From positions 357,820-421,819 of the forward strand of contig CABIVS010000001.1 in assembly GCA_902362375.1 (NCBI GenBank): a stretch of DNA of 64,000 nt. Reading direction: 5' to 3'. Every line of letters starts with the position of its first letter. Positions within the stretch are counted from its first letter, which is position 1. The position numbers were made by a program, and so were the translations under genes. Of this stretch, positions 1 to 10,388 are shown piece by piece. The DNA comes from Bacteroidaceae bacterium. GTDB taxonomy: Bacteria > Bacteroidota > Bacteroidia > Bacteroidales > Bacteroidaceae. The notes below the pieces were generated by a model that had not been told where the DNA came from, did not search any database, and saw only the letters and a program-made list of their open reading frames with translations.

Positions 1-1
1 T

Positions 2-3000
2 GCTTGTGTGATGATATTTTTCTCTCAACCTATTCTAGCACAAGACATAACCTTACAATTAAAGAATGTTACTGTAAAAGAAGCGATAGAAGCTTTACAT
101 AAGACCAAGAATTATTCAGTTGTAATCAATTCTTCCGAGATCAACATGAGTAAGAAGGTGTCAATCAATGCCAATAATGCGCCTATCAAGGTCGTTTTGG
201 ATCTGATATTCGTGGGACAGAATGTTAGCTATACCATCAACGGACATAGCATCATCATCAGTAAAAAGTCCGATACCAGCCAGCAAAAGTCCGATGAGAA
301 AAAGAAGCAGACAATCACTGGGGTTGTCTATGACGAAGAAGGAAATCCCGTTATCGGTGCTTCGGTGATGAACAAAGAAACCGCACAGGGAGCAATTACC
401 GACTTGGATGGAAAGTTTTCCCTGGAGACTTCCATTCCTTCGACTATTGATATTTCGTATGTAGGCTATGAGGTAGCGACAGTTCATGTAAAAGACGGTC
501 AGACTAAGACAATCCGTCTGGTACCTTCCAGTCTGATGATTGACGAAGTAGTTGTAGTGGGCTATGGTAGCCAACGCAAAAGTAATCTGACAGGTGCTGT
601 ATCCACCATTTCAAGCAAAGAACTGAACAACCGCCCGGTAGTATCTGCCGCCAATGCATTACAAGGAGCCGATCCGTCTGTAAATCTGACTTTCGGCACC
701 GGTTCTCCCGAGTCCGGCTATTCATTAAACATTCGCGGAGGGATCTCTGTCAATGGCGGTACGCCATTAGTACTTTGCGACGGTGTAGAAGTTCCGCTGA
801 ACCAAGTCAATGCAAATGACATCGAGTCGATTTCCGTATTGAAAGATGCATCTTCATGTGCCATTTATGGAGCAAAGGCCTCTGCAGGTGTGGTACTTAT
901 CACCACCAAATCGGGAAGTGCTGCAACAAAAGGAAAAGCCAAAATCAGCTACAACGGTCGATTTGGATGGACACAGAACACGACTTCCACTGATTTTATC
1001 CGTACCGGATACGATTATGTCACTTTCGCCAACAAGTTCTACCATGCATACAATGGCGTGAATATGTACTTGTACGAAGATGAAGAGCTCCAGAAACTCT
1101 ATGACCGCCGGAATGATATGACTGAGAATCCGGAACGTCCATGGGTGGAAATCGGAGAAGACGGGAAATATTATTATTATGGAAATACGGACTGGTATGG
1201 ATACTTCTACAATCGTACCCGCCCACAGATGGAACACAATGTCTCTATCACCGGAGGTGGCGAAAAGGTGAATTACTATATCAGTGGACGTTACTACCAG
1301 CAATATGGTATGTTCAACATCGACAAAGACCTTTATAAGGATTATTCATTCCGTGCCAAAATGGATGCTCAACTAAACAAATGGATCAAATGGTCGACAA
1401 ATATCGGACTGGATAATAACAATTACAATTATAACGGTACTTCCAACTACGCAATGACTATTGCCCGCCTGGAATCAAATATCAGTCCCTCATTCGTCCC
1501 CTTCAATCCGGATGGAACGATTGTGCAATATACTAACCAACTTTATGCCAACTCTCCCTTGGGAGCCGGTGACGGCGGATACCTAACGTCACGAAGAGGT
1601 CATAACAGCAAATCCAGAACACTCTTGTCCGTTGTCAATCAGATTGACATTACGTTACTACAGGGACTGACTCTGACCGCCAACTACAGTTACCAACAAA
1701 GAAAGCAATTGTACCGTTATCGCAACAATTCATTTGAGTATTCACGCAGTCAGGGAGTGACGCAAACTTTCACTTCCGGAAGTATCTTTAATAATTATGA
1801 GGAAGACGAATCTTTCCCTGTTACTCACATGTTGAACTATTATGCAACATTTGAACATTCATGGGCAAAGAAACACAATCTTAAAATAGTGGCAGGTAGC
1901 CAGTATGAGACTTACCGCAATGTCAACAAAAACACTTCTATGACTAACCTGTCCAATGATAACCTCGACTCCTTCTCGGCAGTAACTCCTGAAAGTGTAC
2001 TCACCGTATCACAAGATATCAGCGCCTATAAAACGCTTGGTTTCTTCGGCCGTATCAATTATGATTACATGGGTAAATACCTGCTCGAAGTATCCTGTCG
2101 TGCCGATGGTTCTTCCCGGTTCGCAGAAGGAGACAGATGGGGAGTTTTCCCTTCAGTATCTGCCGGATGGAGAATCTCCGAAGAGAACTTTTTCAAACCG
2201 GTAAGCGACTGGTGGAGCAGCCTGAAGTTACGCGCATCTGTCGGTAGCCTGGGGAACCAGCAGGTAGATTATTACGCTTATCTGCAGACAATCACTTCGG
2301 ACAATCAGTTCAGCTATACTTTCGACGGAGAAGGCAAAGCATATTACGCAAAGATTTCCAACCCGATTTCTTCCGGACTGACTTGGGAAACCGTTACAAC
2401 CTACAATGTCGGATTGGATATGTCATTCCTTAGAAACCGTTTAAGTATGAGTGCCGACTATTACGTTCGTAAAACAACAGATATGCTAACTACTTCATTG
2501 ACGTTACCGGATGTATACGGTGCTTCCACCCCAAAAGCCAACTGTGCCGACTTACGGACAAACGGATGGGAATTATCCGTTTCATGGAACGACTCGTTCA
2601 AAGTGGCCAACAAACCTTTCAGGTATGGAATACAAGCTACATTGGGAGATTACCAACGGACAATCACCAAATACAATAATCCGGACAAACTGATCTCCGA
2701 CCATTATGTAGGCAAGAAGATGGGAGAAATCTGGGGATACCATGTAGACGGATTGTTCAAAACAGATAAGGAAGCAGCAGAATATCAGGCAAAGATCAAT
2801 GACAAAGCCGTGAACGGACGTGTTTATAGCAGTAAGGTCGACGGTTATCTGCGTGCCGGTGACGTACGCTTTGCCGACTTAAACGGTGACAATGTGATTG
2901 GGGCCGGAGCTGGAACAGTAGACGATCCAGGTGATAAACGAATCATTGGAAACACAACTCCCAGATACAGTTATTCTTTCCGTCTGGATGCGAGCTGGAA

Positions 3001-3496
3001 CGGTTTCGACGTATCCGCTTTCTTCCAGGGAATTGGTAAAAGAGACTGGTACCCATCTTATAGTACCACCTCACAGGGAGCAAATTCATTCTGGGGACCA
3101 TATTCTTTCCCTTCTACCTCATTTGTAGAAAAATCACTTCCGGAAGACTGCTGGACAGAAGACAACAGAAATGCTTTCTTCCCACGTATCAGAGGTTATC
3201 AATCCTATTCAGGCGGTTCACTCGGCACCGTAAACGACCGATATATACAGAATATCGCTTATCTGCGTTTCAAGAATCTCTCTATTGGATATACACTGCC
3301 TATCAGTAAACGTATTTTTGAAAAGGTTCGTGTTTACGTATCGGGAGAAAATCTATACTATTGGTCGCCTCTGAAGAAGCATAACAAAACTATCGACCCG
3401 GAATTGGCAATCTCCAGTAGCACTTACTCATCCAACACGGGTTCGGGATATGCTTACCCGCGTGTTTACACTGTTGGAGTAGATATAACTTTTTAA
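2..3496 (+). CDS. SusC-family TonB-dependent outer-membrane transporter with N-terminal STN domain (5' end outside window)
   Basis: This is an outer-membrane TonB-dependent importer of the SusC class, which pairs with the SusD protein encoded next. The frame is open to the left edge. A signal peptide tail ends at FSQPILAQ, so the true start and first residues lie upstream. An STN (secretin/TonB N-terminal) domain covers about residues 15-88 of the visible protein. A carboxypeptidase-D-like regulatory domain follows (about 102-175), then the plug (EVVVVGYG onward) and a long beta-barrel ending in an aromatic residue (VDITF). STN domains in this family normally contact a FecR-type anti-sigma factor, so I infer control by an ECF sigma/anti-sigma pair just left of the window. 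The glycan substrate cannot be read from this pair alone. Confidence 0.93.
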   Translation, partial: ACVMIFFSQPILAQDITLQLKNVTVKEAIEALHKTKNYSVVINSSEINMSKKVSINANNAPIKVVLDLIFVGQNVSYTINGHSIIISKKSDTSQQKSDEKKKQTITGVVYDEEGNPVIGASVMNKETAQGAITDLDGKFSLETSIPSTIDISYVGYEVATVHVKDGQTKTIRLVPSSLMIDEVVVVGYGSQRKSNLTGAVSTISSKELNNRPVVSAANALQGADPSVNLTFGTGSPESGYSLNIRGGISVNGGTPLVLCDGVEVPLNQVNANDIESISVLKDASSCAIYGAKASAGVVLITTKSGSAATKGKAKISYNGRFGWTQNTTSTDFIRTGYDYVTFANKFYHAYNGVNMYLYEDEELQKLYDRRNDMTENPERPWVEIGEDGKYYYYGNTDWYGYFYNRTRPQMEHNVSITGGGEKVNYYISGRYYQQYGMFNIDKDLYKDYSFRAKMDAQLNKWIKWSTNIGLDNNNYNYNGTSNYAMTIARLESNISPSFVPFNPDGTIVQYTNQLYANSPLGAGDGGYLTSRRGHNSKSRTLLSVVNQIDITLLQGLTLTANYSYQQRKQLYRYRNNSFEYSRSQGVTQTFTSGSIFNNYEEDESFPVTHMLNYYATFEHSWAKKHNLKIVAGSQYETYRNVNKNTSMTNLSNDNLDSFSAVTPESVLTVSQDISAYKTLGFFGRINYDYMGKYLLEVSCRADGSSRFAEGDRWGVFPSVSAGWRISEENFFKPVSDWWSSLKLRASVGSLGNQQVDYYAYLQTITSDNQFSYTFDGEGKAYYAKISNPISSGLTWETVTTYNVGLDMSFLRNRLSMSADYYVRKTTDMLTTSLTLPDVYGASTPKANCADLRTNGWELSVSWNDSFKVANKPFRYGIQATLGDYQRTITKYNNPDKLISDHYVGKKMGEIWGYHVDGLFKTDKEAAEYQAKINDKAVNGRVYSSKVDGYLRAGDVRFADLNGDNVIGAGAGTVDDPGDKRIIGNTTPRYSYSFRLDASWNGFDVSAFFQGIGKRDWYPSYSTTSQGANSFWGPYSFPSTSFVEKSLPEDCWTEDNRNAFFPRIRGYQSYSGGSLGTVNDRYIQNIAYLRFKNLSIGYTLPISKRIFEKVRVYVSGENLYYWSPLKKHNKTIDPELAISSSTYSSNTGSGYAYPRVYTVGVDITF

Positions 3497-3518
3497 TTAA
3501 TGACTAATCAGATATAGT

Positions 3519-5270
3519 ATGAAAGCTATCAACAAAATAATAATTCTGGGAATGGTCGTAGCCCTATTCAATAGCTGTGACCTGACACTCCTACCGGAAA
3601 ATGCAGTGACACCAGAGAATTACTTTCAAAACAAATCCGATCTGGAATTATGGACCAATCAATTTTATACCTTGCTGGACGAGCCAGATGCTTCAGCCGG
3701 TACAAATGCAGATGATATGATCGACAAAGGCATGGGACAGGTAATTGAAGGAACCCGTTCGGCTGCCAGCGAAACCGGATGGTCATGGACCAAACTCCGC
3801 CACATTAATTACTTCCTGCAACATTCTTCCAACTGTGATGATGAAACCGCCCGCAATCAATATAATGGAGTGGCCCAATTCTTCAGAGCTTATTTCTATT
3901 TCGTAAAGGTACGCCGTTATGGAGATGTACCCTGGTACGATCAAGTGCTGGGTTCGGAAGATCAGGAATTATTAGTCAAAGCCAGGGATTCCCGCGAGTT
4001 TGTGATGGATCAAGTACTCAAAGATTTCCAAGATGCCGCTACCAGTTTGCCGACCAAAAGCACAGAAACTCGGAACACAAGAGTCACTAAATGGGCGGCA
4101 TTAGCATTTGCCAGTCAAGCTGCACTTTATGAAGGGACTTATCGGAAATACCATGGACTGGATAATTATGAGAAATACCTGGAAATTGCAGCAAGCACTG
4201 CCCGGCAGTTTATTGACGAAAGCGGCTTCAGCCTGTATAAAGAAGGAACGGAACCTTACAGAGATATGTTCTGTGCCGACAACGCCAAAACCACAGAAGT
4301 CGTACTGGCAAGAGCTTATAACTTCGAAGGTTTGCAATTATCACACTCCGTACAATTCAGCATCGCTAACCTGCAAATGGGATTTACCCGCCGGTTTATG
4401 AATCACTACCTGATGGCGAACGGAACACGTTTCACTGATAAACAAGGATATGAAACAATGTTTTACACAGACGAGGTGAAAAACCGCGATCCACGCCTGC
4501 AACAAACCGTACTTTGTCCGAACTATATCCAAAAAGGAGAAACAACCGTGACCGCCAATGACTTAACTGCTTATTGCGGCTACAGACCTATCAAATTTGT
4601 AGGTACCAAAGATCATGACGGAGCCGCTAAAAGTACCTCCGATTGGCCTTTGATGCGAGCAGCGGAAGTCTACCTGAATTATGCCGAAGCCAAAGCCGAA
4701 CTGGGAACACTCAAACAAGAAGACCTGGATATCTCTATCAATAAAATTCGAGAACGGGCTAAAATGCCGGATCTGAATCTTACGGATGCCAACAGTAACC
4801 CTGATCCTTATCTGGCAGCTTGCTATCCGAATGTTGAGCAGGGAGCGAATAAGGGCGTCATTCTCGAAATCCGTCGCGAACGTACAATTGAACTAGTAAT
4901 GGAAGGGTTGAGACAATGGGATTTATTCCGTTGGAAAGAAGGTAAACAAATGTTCAATCATTACGTACCTTACTACGGTATTTATGTTCCCGGAGTAGGA
5001 ACATACGATATGGATGGTGACGGGAAGCCTGATCTGGAAATCTACGAAACCACAGCGACCTCCCAATGTGATAATAAAAAGAAACTGGATAAGGATATCT
5101 ATCTCTCCAACGGAACATCCGGTTATATTATCGGATTCCCCAAAGTTACTTATGGCAAAGACTGGAAAGAGGAAAGAGACTACTTATGGCCTATCCCTGC
5201 TGACCAGCGCGTACTTACACAAGGCATTCTAACCCAAAATCCGGGTTGGGAAGATGGATTAAGCTACTAA
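3519..5270 (+). CDS. SusD-family glycan-binding lipoprotein
   Basis: This is a cell-surface glycan-binding lipoprotein that caps the SusC transporter. The signal peptide ends in the lipobox FNSC, giving Cys20 as lipidation site. The body has the SusD/RagB signatures: an N-terminal tetratricopeptide-like segment (FFRAYFYFVKVRRYGDVPW), WPLMRAAEVYLNYAEAKAE, and the C-terminal block RRERTIELVMEGLRQWDLFRWKEG. It ends with the usual ILTQNPGW tail. Its 583 residues are typical. It starts 22 bp after the SusC stop, so the two are surely co-transcribed. The next gene (a broken transporter) begins after a strong hairpin, which may separate or dampen its expression. Confidence 0.95.
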   Translation: MKAINKIIILGMVVALFNSCDLTLLPENAVTPENYFQNKSDLELWTNQFYTLLDEPDASAGTNADDMIDKGMGQVIEGTRSAASETGWSWTKLRHINYFLQHSSNCDDETARNQYNGVAQFFRAYFYFVKVRRYGDVPWYDQVLGSEDQELLVKARDSREFVMDQVLKDFQDAATSLPTKSTETRNTRVTKWAALAFASQAALYEGTYRKYHGLDNYEKYLEIAASTARQFIDESGFSLYKEGTEPYRDMFCADNAKTTEVVLARAYNFEGLQLSHSVQFSIANLQMGFTRRFMNHYLMANGTRFTDKQGYETMFYTDEVKNRDPRLQQTVLCPNYIQKGETTVTANDLTAYCGYRPIKFVGTKDHDGAAKSTSDWPLMRAAEVYLNYAEAKAELGTLKQEDLDISINKIRERAKMPDLNLTDANSNPDPYLAACYPNVEQGANKGVILEIRRERTIELVMEGLRQWDLFRWKEGKQMFNHYVPYYGIYVPGVGTYDMDGDGKPDLEIYETTATSQCDNKKKLDKDIYLSNGTSGYIIGFPKVTYGKDWKEERDYLWPIPADQRVLTQGILTQNPGWEDGLSY

Positions 5271-5296
5271 CTAACTCTTTATTTATTTCTTCATCA

Positions 5297-5329
5297 GAAG
5301 GTGTATCGGAAGATAATCGATACACCTTC
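5297..5329 (+). terminator. Perfect 12-bp hairpin between susD and the MFS gene
   Basis: GAAGGTGTATCG at 5297-5308 pairs perfectly with CGATACACCTTC at 5318-5329 around a 9-base loop. No U-run follows, so it may be an attenuator or an mRNA-protecting hairpin rather than a classical intrinsic terminator. Confidence 0.6.
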
Positions 5330-5371
5330 CCATTACTATCGCCTTTCACTAGGCTATCAAATCCTACCACC

Positions 5372-6702
5372 ATGTTAAAACAACTTATCAAATTTTATCA
5401 CATCAGCACTCCTGCGACTCCTCTTAAAAAAGACAAGAAAAAACTTAAAAGATTACAGTGGGCTACCTTTCTTTCCGCCACAGCCGGATATGGTATTTAT
5501 TATGTCTGTCGGCTAAGCCTGAATGTAGTAAAGAAACCGATTGTTGAAGAAGGAATCTTTTCAGAAACAGAGCTCGGTATTATCGGAGCAGTGTTATTTT
5601 TCACCTATGCTATCGGAAAATTCACTAACGGATTTCTGGCAGACCGCAGCAATATCAGGCGTTTCATGTCCACCGGACTGCTAATTACAGCCCTGGCAAA
5701 CTTATGCCTAGGATTCACCCACTCTTTCATTCTATTCGCCATATTATGGGGAATCAGCGGATGGTTTCAGTCAATGGGGGCTGCTTCTTGCGTAGTCGGA
5801 TTATCCCGTTGGTTTGAAAATAAGAAACGGGGATCGTTCTATGGCTTCTGGTCGGCAAGCCACAACATCGGGGAAGCAATGACTTTCATTATTGTCGCCT
5901 CCATTGTCAGTGCTTTAGGATGGAGATACGGTTTCATTGGAGCCGGCAGTATCGGAATAATCGGGGCATTAATCGTCTGGAGATTCTTTCATGATTCTCC
6001 GGAAAGTGAAGGGCTGCCTGCCGTCAATCATCCACAAATGCAAAGTGAAACAGGTGATGCTGCCGATTTCAACAAGGCACAACGGCAAGCTCTAATGATG
6101 CCCGCAATTTGGATACTTGCCATTTCGAGTGCATTGATGTACGTCAGCCGCTATGCCGTAAACAGCTGGGGAGTCTTCTATCTGGAAGCCCCCAGAAAGG
6201 ATATTCTACACTGGACGCCAGTTTTATCATTTCTATCGGTTCGGTTTGTGGAATTATCGGTACAATGTTTTCCGGTGTCATCTCCGACAAGTTTTTCAGT
6301 GGGCGCAGAAATGCTCCTGCACTCATCTTCGGTCTGATGAATGTAATGGCACTTTGTCTGTTTCTATTAGTTCCGGGTGTCCACTTTTGGGTAGACGCGT
6401 TATCCATGGTACTGTTCGGTACTGCGATCGGAGTACTCCTCTGTTTCTTGGGCGGATTGATGGCAGTTGACATTGCTCCCCGGAACGCTTCAGGTGCAGC
6501 ATTAGGAATCGTAGGTATTGCCAGTTACATCGGGGCAGGTATACAGGATATTATGAGCGGTATTCTCATAGGAGGGCATAAAAGCATTGTCGATGGCAAA
6601 GAAATCTACAACTTTTCTTATATCAATATTTTTTGGATCGGAGCCGCATTACTCTCCGTCTTTTTTGCTTTATTGGTATGGAATGTGAAATCAAAGGATT
6701 AA
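5372..6702 (+). pseudogene. MFS transporter of the organophosphate antiporter (GlpT/UhpC) type, split by a frameshift
   Basis: The protein resembles inner-membrane sugar-phosphate/glycerol-3-phosphate antiporters: YGIYYVCRLSLNVVKKP, then GKFTNGFLADRSNIRRFM and GFWSASHNIGEAMT. I start it at the ATG at 5372 (MLKQLIKFYH), because upstream in-frame codons give non-family sequence. The frame breaks at the C5 run at 6189-6193. Before it the protein reads VFYLEAP. After it the family sequence resumes in the next frame as QKGYSTLDASFIISIGSVCGIIGT. One extra C (C6) restores a single 443-codon protein, a normal MFS length. It is therefore a recent single-base deletion, a phase-variable tract, or a sequencing error. 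If the break is real, the first frame ends at 6337 and lacks the last four or so helices. Confidence 0.85.
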
Positions 6703-6762
6703 CAGAACTGTCAGTATCATAAAAAACGTGAGTTCTTTTCGTCCTCATATGAATTTATTTCG

Positions 6763-6770
6763 TATTTTTG
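6763..6770 (+). promoter_or_regulatory. Bacteroides -7 box (TATTTTTG) ahead of parC
   Basis: TATTTTTG fits the TAnnTTTG consensus of the primary Bacteroides sigma factor and lies about 70 bp before the parC start. I see no good -33 TTTG at the right spacing. Confidence 0.55.
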
Positions 6771-6837
6771 CGTGGACATCCCCTTTTTTGATGTTCAGGA
6801 AGATAATTTGTTGTTAAAGCAAAGCGAAGATTGATAT

Positions 6838-9483
6838 ATGAGTGACGAAATCAATGAGATAACGGAAGGACATTCAGACTACAAACCGGCGGACACGCGG
6901 GACGAAAACGTAAAGCATCAGTTAACAGGCATGTACCAGAATTGGTTTCTGGACTATGCTTCATACGTTATACTGGAACGTGCCGTGCCTCATATCAATG
7001 ACGGTTTGAAGCCTGTGCAACGACGTATTTTACATTCAATGAAGCGTCTGGACGACGGACGGTATAACAAAGTGGCTAACATTGTGGGGCACACCATGCA
7101 GTTCCACCCTCACGGTGATGCTTCTATCGGGGATGCCCTGGTACAGTTGGGACAGAAAGACCTGTTGATCGATTGTCAGGGTAACTGGGGTAATATCCTC
7201 ACCGGAGACGGCGCAGCTGCTCCCCGTTATATCGAAGCACGCTTGTCCAAGTTTGCGCTGGATGTTGTCTTCAATCCCAAAACCACCGAATGGAAACTTT
7301 CTTATGACGGACGAAACAAGGAACCGGTCACTCTTCCTGTGAAATTCCCGTTATTATTAGCACAGGGAGTGGAAGGTATCGCCGTGGGACTTTCTTCAAA
7401 AATTTTACCACACAATTTCAACGAACTTTGTGATGCCTCTATCAGCTATTTACGCGGAGAGGAATTCCAACTATATCCTGATTTCCAGACAGGAGGCTCT
7501 ATCGATGTAGCCAAATACAACGACGGAGAGCGTGGCGGAGCCGTGAAAGTACGTGCCAAGATCAACAAGATTGATAATAAAACGCTTGCTATCACAGAAA
7601 TTCCATACGGAAAGACGACTTCGACAGTGATCGACTCTATCCTGAAAGCTGTTGATAAAGGAAAGATCAAAATTCGTAAGGTAGACGACAACACGGCTGC
7701 CAACGTAGAAATATTGGTGCACCTCGCACCCGGCACCTCATCGGATAAAACGATTGATGCTCTCTACGCTTTCACAGACTGTGAAGTAAGTATCTCGCCC
7801 AACTGTTGTATTATCGATGACAGTAAGCCACATTTCCTTACTGTGAGCAAAGTCCTGAAAAAGTCGGCAGACAATACGATGGATTTGCTGAAACAGGAGC
7901 TGGAAATCAAGAAAGGAGAAATACTGGAATCCCTGCATTTCTCTTCTCTCGAAAAGATATTTATCGAAGAACGCATCTATAAGGATAAAGAGTTTGAGCA
8001 ATCCAAAGACATGGATGCAGCCTGTGCACATATCGATGAACGCTTGACACCCTACTATCCGACATTTATCCGTGAAGTTACAAAAGAAGATATTCTCAAG
8101 TTGATGGAAATCAAAATGGGACGTATCCTGAAATTCAACTCGGACAAGGCGGATGAACTGATCGCCAAGATGAAAGAGGAAATTGCCGAGATTGATCACC
8201 ATCTGGCCCATATCGTGGATTATACCGTCAACTGGTATCAGATGTTGAAAAACAAATACGGCAAGAATTTCCCGCGCCGCACGGAATTACGGAACTTCGA
8301 CACCATCGAAGCAGCCAAAGTAGTAGAAGCTAACGAAAAACTCTATATCAACCGTGAAGAAGGATTTATCGGAACGGCATTAAAGAAAGATGAATTCGTG
8401 GCCTGTTGTTCGGATATTGACGATGTGATTGTCTTCTTCCGTGATGGCAAGTACATTGTTACTCCTGTTGCAGATAAAAAATTTGTCGGTAAGAACGTTC
8501 TTTATGTCAATGTATTCAAGAAGAACGATAAACGCACGATCTACAACGTAGCCTACCGTGACGGAAAAGAAGGAACGACCTACGTAAAACGCTTCGCCGT
8601 AACTTCCGTGGTCCGCGACCGTGAATATGATGTAACACAGGGAACTCCTGATTCACGGATCACCTATTTCAGCGCCAACCCGAACGGAGAAGCCGAAATC
8701 ATCAAGGTGACATTGAAGCCGAACCCACGTGTACGCCGTATTATCTTCGAACATGACTTCAGCGAAGTCAGTATCAAGGGACGCCAGGCACGGGGTGTAA
8801 TTCTCACCCGCTTGCCGGTACACAAAATATCCCTGAAACAAAAAGGCGGCTCTACTCTCGGTGGACGTAAAGTCTGGTTTGACCGTGACATACTCCGTCT
8901 CAACTATGACGGACGAGGCGAATATCTGGGAGAATTCCAAAGTGACGACTCCATTCTGGTTGTACTGAACAATGGTGATTTCTACACCACCAACTTCGAT
9001 TTGAGCAATCACTACGAAGACAATGTGAGCATCGTTGAGAAATTCGATCCCCATAAGGTATGGACCGCTGCACTTTATGATGCCGATCAACAGAATTACC
9101 CGTACCTGAAACGCTTCTGCTTCGAGGCCTCCAACCGCAAACAGAACTATCTGGGAGAGAATAAGAATAACCGTCTCATCTTGCTGACCGATGAGTACTA
9201 TCCGCGTCTGGAAGTTATATTTGGCGGACACGACAGCTTCCGTGATCCGTTGGATATCGATGCAGATGAATTCATAGCTGTCAAAGGATTCAAAGCCAAA
9301 GGAAAACGCATCACGACCTATACCGTGGATACGATCAACGAACTTGAACCGACCCGCTTCCCCGAACCTGAACAAGAGCAGCAGGAAAGCCCGGAAGAGG
9401 AACCGGAAAATCTGGACCCGGACAGTGATAAGAGCGAAGGCGATATTATTGATGAGATCACCGGGCAGATGAAATTATTCTGA
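6838..9483 (+). CDS. parC: DNA topoisomerase IV subunit A (ParC/GyrA family)
   Basis: This is the cleavage-religation subunit of a type IIA topoisomerase, acting with ParE to decatenate chromosomes. The breakage domain carries HPHGDASIGDALV (residues 90-102) and the active-site tyrosine in AAAPRYIEARLS (Tyr131). The C-terminal half has the blades of a beta-pinwheel. The acidic tail (PEEEPENLDPDSDKSEGD) resembles regulatory tails of GyrA/ParC. The canonical GyrA-box (QRRGGKG) is not obvious in the C-terminal domain, which favours ParC over GyrA. At 881 residues it is a little longer than many ParC proteins, as is common in Bacteroidota. Its stop overlaps the start of the next gene (TGATG), suggesting coupled translation. 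Confidence 0.9.
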   Translation: MSDEINEITEGHSDYKPADTRDENVKHQLTGMYQNWFLDYASYVILERAVPHINDGLKPVQRRILHSMKRLDDGRYNKVANIVGHTMQFHPHGDASIGDALVQLGQKDLLIDCQGNWGNILTGDGAAAPRYIEARLSKFALDVVFNPKTTEWKLSYDGRNKEPVTLPVKFPLLLAQGVEGIAVGLSSKILPHNFNELCDASISYLRGEEFQLYPDFQTGGSIDVAKYNDGERGGAVKVRAKINKIDNKTLAITEIPYGKTTSTVIDSILKAVDKGKIKIRKVDDNTAANVEILVHLAPGTSSDKTIDALYAFTDCEVSISPNCCIIDDSKPHFLTVSKVLKKSADNTMDLLKQELEIKKGEILESLHFSSLEKIFIEERIYKDKEFEQSKDMDAACAHIDERLTPYYPTFIREVTKEDILKLMEIKMGRILKFNSDKADELIAKMKEEIAEIDHHLAHIVDYTVNWYQMLKNKYGKNFPRRTELRNFDTIEAAKVVEANEKLYINREEGFIGTALKKDEFVACCSDIDDVIVFFRDGKYIVTPVADKKFVGKNVLYVNVFKKNDKRTIYNVAYRDGKEGTTYVKRFAVTSVVRDREYDVTQGTPDSRITYFSANPNGEAEIIKVTLKPNPRVRRIIFEHDFSEVSIKGRQARGVILTRLPVHKISLKQKGGSTLGGRKVWFDRDILRLNYDGRGEYLGEFQSDDSILVVLNNGDFYTTNFDLSNHYEDNVSIVEKFDPHKVWTAALYDADQQNYPYLKRFCFEASNRKQNYLGENKNNRLILLTDEYYPRLEVIFGGHDSFRDPLDIDADEFIAVKGFKAKGKRITTYTVDTINELEPTRFPEPEQEQQESPEEEPENLDPDSDKSEGDIIDEITGQMKLF

Positions 9484-10343
9484 TGAAGAAAAAACTAATA
9501 TATCTGGGGCTGACAGGATGCATCCTGTTCGCCCTTTGCACCAGATTACAAGCGCAGATTGACAGTCTGCAAACCCATCGGTATGTAACACGTGCCACCA
9601 TGTACGGTGTAGGATTTACCAACGTATTCGACACCTATCTTTCGCCGCAGGAATACAAAGGAATTGACTTCCGTATTTCCCGCGAAACGATTCGGATGAC
9701 CAAGTTATTCGATGGAAATGTGTCTGTGCAGAATTTCTTTCAGGCAGACATCGGTTATACCCATAACCGTGCCGATAACAATAACACCTTCTCCGGATTA
9801 GTCAACTGGAATTACGGATTACACTACCAGTTTCGACTGACGGAGAATTTCAAATTATTAGCCGGAGGATTGATAGATGCCAACGGAGGCTTTGTCTATA
9901 ATCTCCGGAACACCAACAATCCGGCATCCGCACGGGCATACGTCAATTTGGATGCCTCCGGAATGGCTATCTGGCATTTGAAAATCAAACGGTACCCGAT
10001 GGTATTACGCTATCAAGTCAATCTACCGGTGATGGGAGTAATGTTCTCACCGCACTACGGACAATCTTACTACGAGATATTCTCTCTGGGAAATTCGAGT
10101 GGAGTGATAAAGTTCACCTCCCTGCACAACCAGCCTTCACTGCGGCAGATGCTCTCGGTCGACTTACCGATAGGATATACAAAAATGCGATTCAGCTATC
10201 TGGCTGATTTGCAACAATCCAATGTAAACAATATCAAGACACATACCTACTCGCACGTATTCATGGTAGGATTTGTGAAAGACCTATACCGTATCCGAAA
10301 CAAAAAAGGAACAGCTTTGCCTTCATCGGTCAGAGCCTACTAA
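9483..10343 (+). CDS. DUF3316-like outer-membrane or periplasmic protein
   Basis: The product is a secreted protein of 286 residues with a signal peptide ending near LQAQ (about residue 25). The rest is rich in alternating aromatic and polar stretches (FQADIGYTHNR, LVNWNYGLHYQFRL, MRFSYLADL), the pattern of a small outer-membrane beta-barrel. It matches my memory of the DUF3316 family found beside parC in Bacteroides. No catalytic motif is visible and its function is unknown. The ATG overlaps the last base of the parC stop codon, so it is almost certainly translated from the same mRNA. Confidence 0.7.
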   Translation: MKKKLIYLGLTGCILFALCTRLQAQIDSLQTHRYVTRATMYGVGFTNVFDTYLSPQEYKGIDFRISRETIRMTKLFDGNVSVQNFFQADIGYTHNRADNNNTFSGLVNWNYGLHYQFRLTENFKLLAGGLIDANGGFVYNLRNTNNPASARAYVNLDASGMAIWHLKIKRYPMVLRYQVNLPVMGVMFSPHYGQSYYEIFSLGNSSGVIKFTSLHNQPSLRQMLSVDLPIGYTKMRFSYLADLQQSNVNNIKTHTYSHVFMVGFVKDLYRIRNKKGTALPSSVRAY

Positions 10344-10388
10344 GAGAACAAAATTTAATGTTGAAACTTCAAGTGAGATCAATTAAGA

